Positions 5,778 to 13,625 of a DNA stretch of 15,356 nucleotides are shown here, piece by piece. Origin of the DNA: an uncultured Flavobacteriales bacterium (GTDB lineage: Bacteria; Bacteroidota; Bacteroidia; Flavobacteriales_D; Crocinitomicaceae); contig CAIRMS010000159.1 in NCBI GenBank assembly GCA_903879765.1, forward strand, positions 1 to 15,356, written 5' to 3'. Position numbers and translations under genes: made by a program. The notes beneath the pieces were generated by a model. The model did not search any database. It was not told the DNA's origin and was given only the letters and a program-made list of their open reading frames with translations. Position 1 is the stretch's first letter. Every line of letters starts with the position of its first letter.

Positions 5778-7634
5778 TTAATTCGCCTTTGTAAACGCAT
5801 AATTCAATCCCACTTTAAACCATCTTCCAGGCATTTGAACGAATCCCGCCTCCACATAATTGGTGTTGGTTAAATTATTTGCTTCAACAAAGAGGTTGAA
5901 ACCTTTTAAATTTCCAGAAATAAACTTCAGATCAACTAATTGGTATGCCGGATTTGAAACACGTTGAATGAATCGGTAATTCACTTGCAAACTTCCAAAT
6001 TTCGAAAATTGAAAACTAAATTTCGCAATCAATTGGTGCCTTAAGTTCGAATACGCATAGCGAGACTCTACATTCGAATCAAACACATGTGTCGCTTGAA
6101 TGTAGGTGTAAGATAAATCTAGGAAATTTGGTTTAAATTCTGCAGAATATACGAAGGTTTTACGCACCGTTGCCTCCACTCCGTAAAATCGAACTTCTGC
6201 AATATTCACAGGTTTCCATTTATTAGGATTTGGAATCACACTGGAAGAATCTCTTACCCAGTCGATCATATTGTACGTTTGACGATAAAACACATTTCCT
6301 TCTAAATACAATTTCCCATTTTTAAACCAACCTAACTCTGCTGAGTTGGCATATTCAGGTTTTAAATCTGGATTTCCTATGTTTGATGGATCCGTGTAAT
6401 ACAATTCTGTGTAGGTAGGAATTCGGTTACTTTTTGCAAGGTTAGCATATAAGCGATTTTGTTCATTCAACTGAAATGCGCACTGGATACTTGGTAAAAC
6501 GCTCAGCGGAACATCTGAATATTGAAATACTAAAAGACTTGTCGTCGCTGTCCACTTTCCAGCTTTGAATATTACATCACCAAATGCGCTGGAATATTGT
6601 CGCTTACGCAATCCCAAATTGGAACTATTCAGTGCCTCAATGCGGTGTTCTACCCCCAAATGATATTGCCAGTTGCTTAAAAACTTTCCATTTAATATGC
6701 TTTCCAAACTGTAGGTTTCTGAAAAATGACGATTGGTGTAAAATCCAGGATCATTACGCTTAAGTCGGAATTCATCGCGATTGGTACGTGTGCTTAAACG
6801 ATTCACCCACGTTGCTATTTTAAAAAACACGTTGTAACGTAAACCGGCGAAGGCATTTTGAGTGCTTTCCCATTGATCTGGGAATTTATTGGAATAAAAA
6901 CCATTCGCACCAAATTTACGATCTGAATAGGCCAACATGACCAACAAATACTGTTTTTTAAAGGTTTTTCCTCCTTCGTATGAAATCTGTTTATTGTCAA
7001 AATCTGAATTCGACCAATGTCCGTTTGAACGATCAAATCCCATAGATATTTTTTGATTCCAACCTTTGATTGGTGCGCTCATCGTCACATTGATTCCTGC
7101 CGTTCCAAATGATCCTGCATATGTCTGTGCTTTGACAAAGGTTTTACCCGAGAGGATGGAAACAAAATTGACCGCTCCAGCAAGTGCACTTTGTCCAAAC
7201 ATATGTGTTGCAGGTCCTTTGGTTACCTCTATTTGATCAATGGCATTCACTGTAAATGGAATGTTCATCGAATGATGTCCAGTTTGCGGATCCACCATTT
7301 TGAATCCATTTACTAAAATCAAGGTCTGCTCAAAACTTCCTCCGCGAATGCTAATATCGGCTTGCATTCCGTTTAAGCCGCGCTGACGAACATCCACGCC
7401 TGAAGTATAGCTCAACGCTTCACTTAAACTTCGTGACGGCAACAAAGCCAACTTATCGGCTTTGATCAGGGTCATCGATTGATTGCGTTGAAAATAATCT
7501 ATTGGATTCCCTCTTCCTGTAATGATAATATCATTTAAAGTCAAGATTTTAGCCGGAGGGATAATAATGTCTCTTTGAGCAAAAGAGTGAATCGCTATGA
7601 AGAAGAGAGCAAATAGTACCGCGATTTTATTCAT
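5778..7634 (-). CDS. TonB-dependent outer-membrane receptor
   Basis: The 618-residue protein is an outer-membrane beta-barrel transporter energised by TonB. From ATG 7634 it has a standard signal peptide (MNKIAVLFALFFIAIHSFAQ), a short N-terminal segment, LNDIIITGRG, that may serve as the TonB box, and then the plug domain (about 55-160) with LSEALSYTSGVDVRQRG, ISIRGGSFEQTLILVNG and IDQIEVTKGPATHMFG. The barrel ends with a classic C-terminus (ANNLTNTNYVEAGFVQMPGRWFKVGLNYAF). It lacks the carboxypeptidase-like N-terminal domain of SusC-type receptors and is short, closer to vitamin B12/siderophore-type receptors; the substrate cannot be told. A ten-codon longer start at 7664 is possible but would precede the signal peptide. 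It follows the beta-mannosidase gene after 62 bp. Confidence 0.92.
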   Translation of the reverse strand: MNKIAVLFALFFIAIHSFAQRDIIIPPAKILTLNDIIITGRGNPIDYFQRNQSMTLIKADKLALLPSRSLSEALSYTSGVDVRQRGLNGMQADISIRGGSFEQTLILVNGFKMVDPQTGHHSMNIPFTVNAIDQIEVTKGPATHMFGQSALAGAVNFVSILSGKTFVKAQTYAGSFGTAGINVTMSAPIKGWNQKISMGFDRSNGHWSNSDFDNKQISYEGGKTFKKQYLLVMLAYSDRKFGANGFYSNKFPDQWESTQNAFAGLRYNVFFKIATWVNRLSTRTNRDEFRLKRNDPGFYTNRHFSETYSLESILNGKFLSNWQYHLGVEHRIEALNSSNLGLRKRQYSSAFGDVIFKAGKWTATTSLLVFQYSDVPLSVLPSIQCAFQLNEQNRLYANLAKSNRIPTYTELYYTDPSNIGNPDLKPEYANSAELGWFKNGKLYLEGNVFYRQTYNMIDWVRDSSSVIPNPNKWKPVNIAEVRFYGVEATVRKTFVYSAEFKPNFLDLSYTYIQATHVFDSNVESRYAYSNLRHQLIAKFSFQFSKFGSLQVNYRFIQRVSNPAYQLVDLKFISGNLKGFNLFVEANNLTNTNYVEAGFVQMPGRWFKVGLNYAFTKAN

Positions 7635-7651
7635 TTCGTTTTTTTTTCCTG

Positions 7652-7659
7652 CAAAAATA
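7652..7659 (-). promoter_or_regulatory. Candidate -7 element TATTTTTG for the TonB-receptor gene
   Basis: TATTTTTG on the minus strand matches TAnnTTTG and ends 17 bases before the ATG at 7634, in the 62-bp gap after the beta-mannosidase gene. No clear -33 element is present. It suggests that the receptor may be expressed separately from the upstream operon. Confidence 0.4.
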
Positions 7660-7696
7660 CGCATCGTACGTTTTACATGTGTGTTTTAGTCACACT

Positions 7697-10165
7697 TTAA
7701 TGATACAGAAATGAAAAATCGGAGATTTGAGGTACATCACCTGCATACTGGATTCGAATGAGGTGCTCACCAGGTAATAAATGCACAAAATTACGATCAA
7801 AGGCAATACCTGTTTTTTGCGAAAAAAGCCAAAAATCAGCACAAAAAGCACTGTTTTTCACCAAAATTTCAGCCGTTTTGTTCAATTTATCGACATTTTG
7901 GATAGCGAGATCAATTTGAACAGCTCGTTTCTTGGGTGAAGGACCTATTAAAAAATCACGGGTAATTCCATTGGATAATTCTACACGCACCAATTGTTCA
8001 TTCTTTGGAATGACACTCCAAATTAATTTATTTTCTTGATAACCAAGCGTTTTTTCACCTGCAATCGACAAAGGGCTCAATCCACGTTCACCCCAATTCA
8101 AATTGTAAACCAGTATTTTACATTCTAATACTTGATTTTCCATGGCATCGGACTTCACATAAAGTTGCACTTCACCTTTATCCGTTGTTTTCTGCAAAAT
8201 AGCAACAGGTTGATAGTCCTCACGCATGGCATAATGCAATGCTTTCCAATTTCCATGGTAATCGATACTCGACCAAGTTGGTGCTGGCCAACAGTCATTT
8301 AATTGCCAATACAAGGTTCCCATGCAACGCGGAGCATCTAAACGATGTCCAGAAACAGCACTCGAAACGGCATGGCGTTGTGTTAATTGTGAATAATATA
8401 CAAAACGATTGAAGTCTTTTGTTGAACCGTAAAGTAAATCCGAATGTTTTTGAATCATTCCATTCCCAACATAACTTTTCTGATGGTGCTTCATCACCTG
8501 ACTGGACAAATTCCAATCAGAACGTTCGGAAAAAGATTCCAAGGTCGCAAATTCTGGAAAACTTTGAAAGCCATATTCAGCATTAAAACGACCAATTTTA
8601 CTGGCGAAATGTGACATTGGATCCTTTCCATGCCAAACTCCCCAGTAATGCTGCGATCCGTGATTATAAAAATCGTCGTTTCCCCAATTGCTCAAAGGAG
8701 AAGTATGAATGTAACTGGTATTTGTCCAACTGGTGACAATTCTCGGCGCTAAACCCTTGAACAAATCGTTATAGGCTTTTAAAATGATCTCTTGTTCACT
8801 CGAAGATAAATCATATTGACTCTGAAAACCCCAATTTTTCCAAGCGACATCAACTTCGTTGTTTCCATTGAACAACACAACCGAAGGATGCGCAGAAATA
8901 CGCGGAATTTGGTAATTCAATTCTGTTTCCACTGTTTTCAAAAAGGCATCATCACCTGGATACATCGCACACGCAAACATAAAATCTTGCCAAACCATGA
9001 TTCCTTTTTCATCACATGCGCGAAAGAAAGCCTCATCGGGATAAAATCCCCCACCCCAAACACGCACCATGTTGAAATTTGCTTTGGACATTTGTTCGAC
9101 TTGATTCCTCCAATCCTCCTCACTTATAGAAGCAGGAAAAACAGATGGTGGAATGAAATCTGCCCCTTTGCAGAAAACAGGAACTCCATTTATTTGAAAT
9201 TCATACGATGTCCCCCATTTGTCTTTTTGTTGAATCAATTCAGCAGTTCGAATTCCAAATTGGATTGGTTTCTCATCTACTAATTTTCCATGGACAAAAA
9301 GTCGAAGGGTATCTTGGTAAAGATTTGGCTCACTGATTCCAGCTGGCCACCATAATTGTGGATTGTATTGAATAACTTCTGCTTCGAGATGTCCAGATAT
9401 AGGATTCATCTTTACAGGAAGTTCTCCATATAAGACCGATTGAATGCTAAAATCATTGGAAGTATCTTTCAATGAAAGCACATATTTCAAGCGCGCAAAT
9501 AGCTCTTCTTTCGGAATCGTTAAGGTTTGAATGGAAAAAGCACTGATCTCATTCTCTTTTTCAATACGAATTTCCACTGGTTTTGAAAATCCCATCGTGT
9601 TCATTCGCAATGCCCAATCCCAGCCAAATTGATATTGTGGTTTTCTACTTAAAGGCGCAACTTTTAGAAGCGCCGGATCATTTGGTGCTGGAAAGTGAAA
9701 CGCTTCCGATTCGTATCTTTTTTGATGATAAAGCGTTGGCGGAGTGAATACAACACGGACATCATTATACCCACATTGCAGCAGTGACCTGATTTCAAAG
9801 TTAAAGGGATGAAAGAAATTGTCTGTTTGACCAACGAGTTTTCCATTGATATAAACATCTGCATAGGTATCAACATTCGGAAAATGTATGGCTATTTTTT
9901 TTGCTTTGAATTGCTCCTCTGTTAAATAGAATTGGGATTTAAACTCCCATTTATAGGTTTCTATCCATTGGTAAAGTTCTTCGTTTTTACCATAAAATGG
10001 ATCCGGTAATTCGCCAGATTGATACAGTTTCTCCTGGATACTACCCTTTTCACCAAACGCATTCCATTCGCTCGTTTTTGGATTTTTAAAACTCCAACTA
10101 AGTACGCTTTGACCATGAACGAGTCCAACCATACTACAAAGTACGCCTATAAACCATTTTACCAT
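7697..10165 (-). CDS. GH2-family beta-mannosidase, exported
   Basis: The 822-residue product belongs to glycoside hydrolase family 2 and most resembles beta-mannosidases, which remove terminal beta-1,4-linked mannose from non-reducing ends. It has a signal peptide (MVKWFIGVLCSMVGLVHGQ), an N-terminal sugar-binding-like domain with DTYADVYINGKLVG, the mannosidase hallmark FGWDWALRMNTMGF (about 180-193) and LWWPAG. The (alpha/beta)8 barrel follows, with MVRVWGGGFYPDEAFF, WQDFMFACAMYP, the acid/base FNGNNE (E437) and the nucleophile in AEYGFQS (E530). I chose ATG at 10165; a TTG two codons earlier is possible. TAATG at 10167-10163 merges the stop of the upstream glycosylasparaginase gene with this start, which indicates translational coupling. 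Predicted location is periplasm or, if lipid or surface anchored, cell surface; no lipobox is seen. Confidence 0.92.
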   Translation of the reverse strand: MVKWFIGVLCSMVGLVHGQSVLSWSFKNPKTSEWNAFGEKGSIQEKLYQSGELPDPFYGKNEELYQWIETYKWEFKSQFYLTEEQFKAKKIAIHFPNVDTYADVYINGKLVGQTDNFFHPFNFEIRSLLQCGYNDVRVVFTPPTLYHQKRYESEAFHFPAPNDPALLKVAPLSRKPQYQFGWDWALRMNTMGFSKPVEIRIEKENEISAFSIQTLTIPKEELFARLKYVLSLKDTSNDFSIQSVLYGELPVKMNPISGHLEAEVIQYNPQLWWPAGISEPNLYQDTLRLFVHGKLVDEKPIQFGIRTAELIQQKDKWGTSYEFQINGVPVFCKGADFIPPSVFPASISEEDWRNQVEQMSKANFNMVRVWGGGFYPDEAFFRACDEKGIMVWQDFMFACAMYPGDDAFLKTVETELNYQIPRISAHPSVVLFNGNNEVDVAWKNWGFQSQYDLSSSEQEIILKAYNDLFKGLAPRIVTSWTNTSYIHTSPLSNWGNDDFYNHGSQHYWGVWHGKDPMSHFASKIGRFNAEYGFQSFPEFATLESFSERSDWNLSSQVMKHHQKSYVGNGMIQKHSDLLYGSTKDFNRFVYYSQLTQRHAVSSAVSGHRLDAPRCMGTLYWQLNDCWPAPTWSSIDYHGNWKALHYAMREDYQPVAILQKTTDKGEVQLYVKSDAMENQVLECKILVYNLNWGERGLSPLSIAGEKTLGYQENKLIWSVIPKNEQLVRVELSNGITRDFLIGPSPKKRAVQIDLAIQNVDKLNKTAEILVKNSAFCADFWLFSQKTGIAFDRNFVHLLPGEHLIRIQYAGDVPQISDFSFLYH

Positions 10166-11154
10166 TACCAATTGCGATCAAAAGTTGCATCGACCATTTT
10201 TTCTTCATCCATCGTTCTTAACGCGAAGTTGAATCCTGCATAAATAGAATAAGCTCCGTAATTCCCATCCTTATCTAAGGCAATAAATCCACATTGCAAT
10301 CCAGTAAGATCGTCGTGTTTTTTGATGATGCGCATACACGCTTCCTTGCAAGCATCCATAGGTGAATACCCGTGACGCATTAACTCAACAACGGTATGAC
10401 TTCCCGCCACACGAATAATCGCTTCACCAAGTCCGGTAGAAGTTGCAGCGCCAATTTCTTGATCAATGAACAAGCCAGCGCCAATTATCGGTGAATCTCC
10501 CACGCGACCGTGCATTTTGTAAGCCCAACCACTCGTTGTACACGCTCCGCTCAAGTTTCCTTTCGCGTCCATGGCAATCATTCCAATCGTATCATGGTTT
10601 TCGTGGTTGATTTCAGGTTTTTTAAAGACATCTTTATTCTCCTTTTTCCACTTTTCATAATCTTTCTTCACTTCAGGGATGGGCGTTTTTATGGTATCAA
10701 AACCATAATCCAAGGCAAATTGACGTGCTCCATCTCCAACAAGCATGACGTGTTGTGTTTTTTCCATCACCGCACGAGCTACAGAAATCGGATGAGCGAT
10801 TCCCTCTAGACAAGCAACAGATCCGCAGCGCGAACGTTCGTCCATGATACATGCATCCAAGGTCACATGTCCATCACGATCAGGACGTCCACCGATTCCA
10901 ACACTGCGATTCGTAATGTCAGATTCCGTCACACGTACGCCTTTTTCCACCGCATCTAAAGCAGAACCACCATTTTTCAGAACTTCCCATGCCGCTTTGT
11001 TTGCATCGAGCCCATGTATCCAGGTAGACAAAACGATCGGACCGTTGATTTTACCACTGGAGGATGTTGCAACGATATTTGCTGCCTTTGCTGGTTCAAC
11101 CAGACTAAGCAATCCCGTTGCAGCACCTAGTTTTAGGAAATTTCTTCTTTTCAT
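10165..11154 (-). CDS. N4-(beta-N-acetylglucosaminyl)-L-asparaginase (glycosylasparaginase), Tat-exported
   Basis: This Ntn hydrolase cleaves the GlcNAc-Asn bond left when Asn-linked glycopeptides are degraded. The 329-residue precursor starts with a twin-arginine signal (MKRRNFLKLGAATGLLSLVEPAKA). STWIHGLDANKAAWEVL (43-59) contains the conserved Trp near the active site. ENHDTIG holds the autocleavage site: cutting before T189 would release an N-terminal alpha chain and a beta chain with T189 as nucleophile. CTTSG (205-209) and HGRVGDSPIIGAG (215-227, R217 and D220) form the substrate pocket, as in the Elizabethkingia enzyme. The HGRVGDSP form favours glycosylasparaginase over plant-type asparaginase or isoaspartyl peptidase, though those remain alternatives. 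The start overlaps the mltG stop (ATGA), and the stop overlaps the beta-mannosidase start. Confidence 0.92.
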   Translation of the reverse strand: MKRRNFLKLGAATGLLSLVEPAKAANIVATSSSGKINGPIVLSTWIHGLDANKAAWEVLKNGGSALDAVEKGVRVTESDITNRSVGIGGRPDRDGHVTLDACIMDERSRCGSVACLEGIAHPISVARAVMEKTQHVMLVGDGARQFALDYGFDTIKTPIPEVKKDYEKWKKENKDVFKKPEINHENHDTIGMIAMDAKGNLSGACTTSGWAYKMHGRVGDSPIIGAGLFIDQEIGAATSTGLGEAIIRVAGSHTVVELMRHGYSPMDACKEACMRIIKKHDDLTGLQCGFIALDKDGNYGAYSIYAGFNFALRTMDEEKMVDATFDRNW

Positions 11155-12227
11155 CGTGCGTTCTTTTTTCTAAGTTCATTTGCCAACCAGGACTGAAAAG
11201 CATCCGCATTTCGAATGTGATCCGCTCCTGTAACAGCAAAATTATGTCGTCCTGAATAATCTGGTTTGGCACACATAAAGATGTAATCTACATCAGCTCG
11301 ATTCAAAACAGCATCAACGACTTTCGGTGAAGGCAAGCAAATTGGTCCTGGAGGAAGTCCTTTAATTTTGTACGTATTGTACGGGCATTCAATATCGCGG
11401 TGAACCGCTAATAAGCGTTGTACTCCTTTTAGTTTATCTCCCCAACAAAATTTAAACGTAGGATCCGATTGTAATCGGACACCTTGATTTACGCGATTTA
11501 AATATAATCCAGCAATTATTGGCCACTCATCAGCGTTTACAGATTGTTCAGAATAAACAATACTTGCTAATGTAACCGCTTGACTAGGTGTTTTTAAACC
11601 AACTTTACTTAAACTATTTTTTCGTTCAGGAGTCCAGAATTTTTTAAATTCATCAGCCATGCGCGCTACAAACATTTCTTCGTTTGTATCCCAATACATT
11701 TGATAACTCTCCGGAATAAAAAGTGCTGGCAATTGCTCGATGGTAAAACCTAGTTTGGAAAGTGTTGCACCGGATTGCAGGTATGAAATCAATTTCGCGC
11801 TATCCAAAGCAAGGGAATTTGCAACTTTAGCGGCCATTTGATAAATGTCGCGGCAATTATTAAACGTCACCTCAACTTCTACTTCCGCATTTCCATTTCC
11901 GTTTGAATTCTTTGTGAATCCATTTAACAAGGTTCGGTAACTCGTTGCTGGTTCAATCAAGTATTTTCCTGATGCTATTGTTTTGCTAGTCAAATTTTTA
12001 TACTTACCAACTGAAACAAATGATTTAACATCATCAATGATTTTTTCTTGAACTAATTCAGCTGCTAATTGATTTAAATCCATCGATCCATCAAGGTAAA
12101 AAGCTTGCGATTCTGAATTGAGGCTTTTATGACTTCCCGCGAGGTAAATCATCGCTTTTGGAGCGATAACAATCAATCCTACAACGGCTAAAATGCCTCC
12201 AACAATGATTAATTTTCCTTTAGACAT
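11151..12227 (-). CDS. mltG: Endolytic murein transglycosylase MltG
   Basis: MltG (YceG-like) cuts nascent peptidoglycan strands at the inner membrane and is thought to set glycan chain length. The 358-residue protein has one N-terminal membrane anchor (about 5-29, short cytoplasmic MSKGK) and a periplasmic remainder with a LysM-like region (about 40-110) and the catalytic domain. LASIVYSEQ places E227 at the Glu conserved in the family, followed by IIAGLYLNRVNQGVRLQSDPTFKF and the C-terminal signature KGLPPGPICLPSPKVVDAVLN. The C-terminal block DYIFMCAKPDYSGRHNFAVTGADHIRNADAF is also typical. Its start overlaps the preceding GNAT gene by 19 nt and its stop overlaps the glycosylasparaginase start by 4 nt, so it is in the middle of a coupled operon that also makes the diaminopimelate precursor enzyme. 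Confidence 0.95.
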   Translation of the reverse strand: MSKGKLIIVGGILAVVGLIVIAPKAMIYLAGSHKSLNSESQAFYLDGSMDLNQLAAELVQEKIIDDVKSFVSVGKYKNLTSKTIASGKYLIEPATSYRTLLNGFTKNSNGNGNAEVEVEVTFNNCRDIYQMAAKVANSLALDSAKLISYLQSGATLSKLGFTIEQLPALFIPESYQMYWDTNEEMFVARMADEFKKFWTPERKNSLSKVGLKTPSQAVTLASIVYSEQSVNADEWPIIAGLYLNRVNQGVRLQSDPTFKFCWGDKLKGVQRLLAVHRDIECPYNTYKIKGLPPGPICLPSPKVVDAVLNRADVDYIFMCAKPDYSGRHNFAVTGADHIRNADAFQSWLANELRKKNAR

Positions 12228-12733
12228 AACTGATAACTTATTTCATCTATTTCACTTCCTTTATAGCGAAGCCATCCTTTTCGGACGCCTACTTTTCTAA
12301 AATTCATGCGTTCAAACAAGGCGATACTCGCTGGATTGTCTCCATGTATGGAACATTGTAAATTTCTTAATTCCAAGTAATCCCGCGTGTACTTTATCAA
12401 TTCTTGAAGTGCATCCATAGCAAATCCTTTTCCGCGATCTGCATCCATCGCAATTAAAATACCCACAGAAGCATATCCATGTTTAAAATTCACTTCATAC
12501 AAATCAATCACCCCAACAGCGCGCTCTGTTTCCTTCTCAATAATCACGAAACGCAATTGTCCCGATTTTCTTAGGTCAGCTTGATGTTCTATGAGTGCCA
12601 TAATGTCAAACATAGAAAAAGGCACCTCTGTATTGGACACTTTCCAGTTTTCAGGATTGTTTTCCCACATATAAATGGTCGTCGCATCGGATTTCTCCAC
12701 AGCTCTCAAATACACTTTAGCCCCTTCTAACAT
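12209..12733 (-). CDS. GNAT-family N-acetyltransferase (RimJ/RimL type)
   Basis: The 174-residue protein is an acetyl-CoA-dependent acyltransferase of the RimJ/RimL/SpeG-like branch: it opens with YLRAVEKSDATTIYMWENNPENW, has the beta-4 segment RFVIIEKETERAVGVIDLYEVN, the acetyl-CoA pyrophosphate-binding loop in MDADRGKGFAMDAL (about 96-109), and HGDNPASIALFERMNFRKVGVRKGW near the end. The substrate may be a protein N-terminus, polyamine or amino sugar; sequence does not decide. It overlaps dapF by 7 nt upstream and mltG by 19 nt downstream, a tight coupling that suggests an envelope-related or co-regulated role. Confidence 0.9.
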   Translation of the reverse strand: MLEGAKVYLRAVEKSDATTIYMWENNPENWKVSNTEVPFSMFDIMALIEHQADLRKSGQLRFVIIEKETERAVGVIDLYEVNFKHGYASVGILIAMDADRGKGFAMDALQELIKYTRDYLELRNLQCSIHGDNPASIALFERMNFRKVGVRKGWLRYKGSEIDEISYQLCLKEN

Positions 12734-13503
12734 CGCTCGATTTTACCTTGAAATACAAACGTAGCTGGACCTACTAAAAAAATTTGTTCAAATCCATGCT
12801 GGTTTCTTTCCCAGAAAACCTCCAGCTTGCCTCCTTTCGTAAACACCTTTACGTGTCTACCGTTATCAGGAAACAATTTTGCATATACCAAGGCACAAGC
12901 AGTAACGCCTGTTCCACAGGATAATGTTTCATCTTCCACGCCACGCTCGTATGTAGCAACACGAATACCTTCGTCTTCTACAGAAAGTAGATTGACGTTA
13001 ATTCCTTCTTCTTTAAATTTATCCGAATACCGAATTGATTTACCAAGACTGATAACATTTCCTGACGAATGATCTGTATTTAAACTGACATAATGAGGAG
13101 AACCTGTATGTAAAACAAAGTCATCGTTAACTTTGGAGATTTCATGGACATCTTGCATATGGATTTTCACCTCATCGCCACATTGAGCAGCGTGATGAAA
13201 TCCATCGATCGCTTTAAATTGAACAGAACGCGTATCGATTCCAAGGTTTCCAGCGAAATGAACGGCACAACGCGCCCCATTTCCACAGAAAGATTGAGAT
13301 CCATCCGCATTATAATAAACCATTTCAAAAGCAGCATCGGCACACAACTGAATCAAAATTAATCCATCTGCACCCACACCAAAGCGTCTGTCACAATAGC
13401 ATTGAATGTCAGACTGAGACAAATTGTCACATTGTCCCTGACGATTATCGATTAAAATAAAATCGTTTCCTGTTCCTTGATATTTTGAAAATTCAATCTG
13501 CAT
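12727..13503 (-). CDS. dapF: Diaminopimelate epimerase
   Basis: DapF converts LL- to meso-diaminopimelate, the step that supplies both lysine and peptidoglycan cross-links. The 258-residue protein has the cofactor-independent epimerase features: KYQGTGNDFILIDN (7-20), the first catalytic cysteine in FCGNGARC (C73), and the second in SCGTGVTAC (C196), with ERGVEDET just before it. GVGADGLILI (42-51) is also typical. Length is normal though slightly short. It is the first gene of the five-gene overlapping operon and is divergent from htrA across about 120 bp. A TACTTTTG element lies ten bases before its ATG. Confidence 0.96.
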   Translation of the reverse strand: MQIEFSKYQGTGNDFILIDNRQGQCDNLSQSDIQCYCDRRFGVGADGLILIQLCADAAFEMVYYNADGSQSFCGNGARCAVHFAGNLGIDTRSVQFKAIDGFHHAAQCGDEVKIHMQDVHEISKVNDDFVLHTGSPHYVSLNTDHSSGNVISLGKSIRYSDKFKEEGINVNLLSVEDEGIRVATYERGVEDETLSCGTGVTACALVYAKLFPDNGRHVKVFTKGGKLEVFWERNQHGFEQIFLVGPATFVFQGKIERC

Positions 13504-13513
13504 ATAGCTTGAA

Positions 13514-13521
13514 CAAAAGTA
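13514..13521 (-). promoter_or_regulatory. Candidate promoter of the dapF operon (-7 TACTTTTG)
   Basis: TACTTTTG on the minus strand matches TAnnTTTG. A TTTG lies 16 nt upstream, slightly closer than the typical spacing. The element ends 10 bases before the dapF ATG, so the leader would be very short. Confidence 0.55.
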
Positions 13522-13625
13522 TCGAATAAATCAATATCAAATCTTAACAAAATTTAACATTTTCGAGGCAATTTTTGGAATACTATTTGCGTTTAGAAAA
13601 CGAACTATTTAAAAACTGTTTTATT

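Noticed and set aside
5778..7634. SusC-type glycan receptor partnered with the beta-mannosidase
   Set aside because: The receptor is only 618 residues, lacks the N-terminal carboxypeptidase-like domain, and no SusD-like gene is next to it.
8816..9283. 155-codon plus-strand open frame
   Set aside because: It is antisense to the catalytic barrel of the beta-mannosidase and has no recognisable motif.
10510..11173. Two plus-strand open frames of about 100 codons
   Set aside because: Both are antisense shadows of the glycosylasparaginase gene.
13575..13625. TTG start giving a 505-residue HtrA
   Set aside because: It places 17 mostly charged or polar residues before the signal segment; ATG 13626 gives a proper N-terminus.
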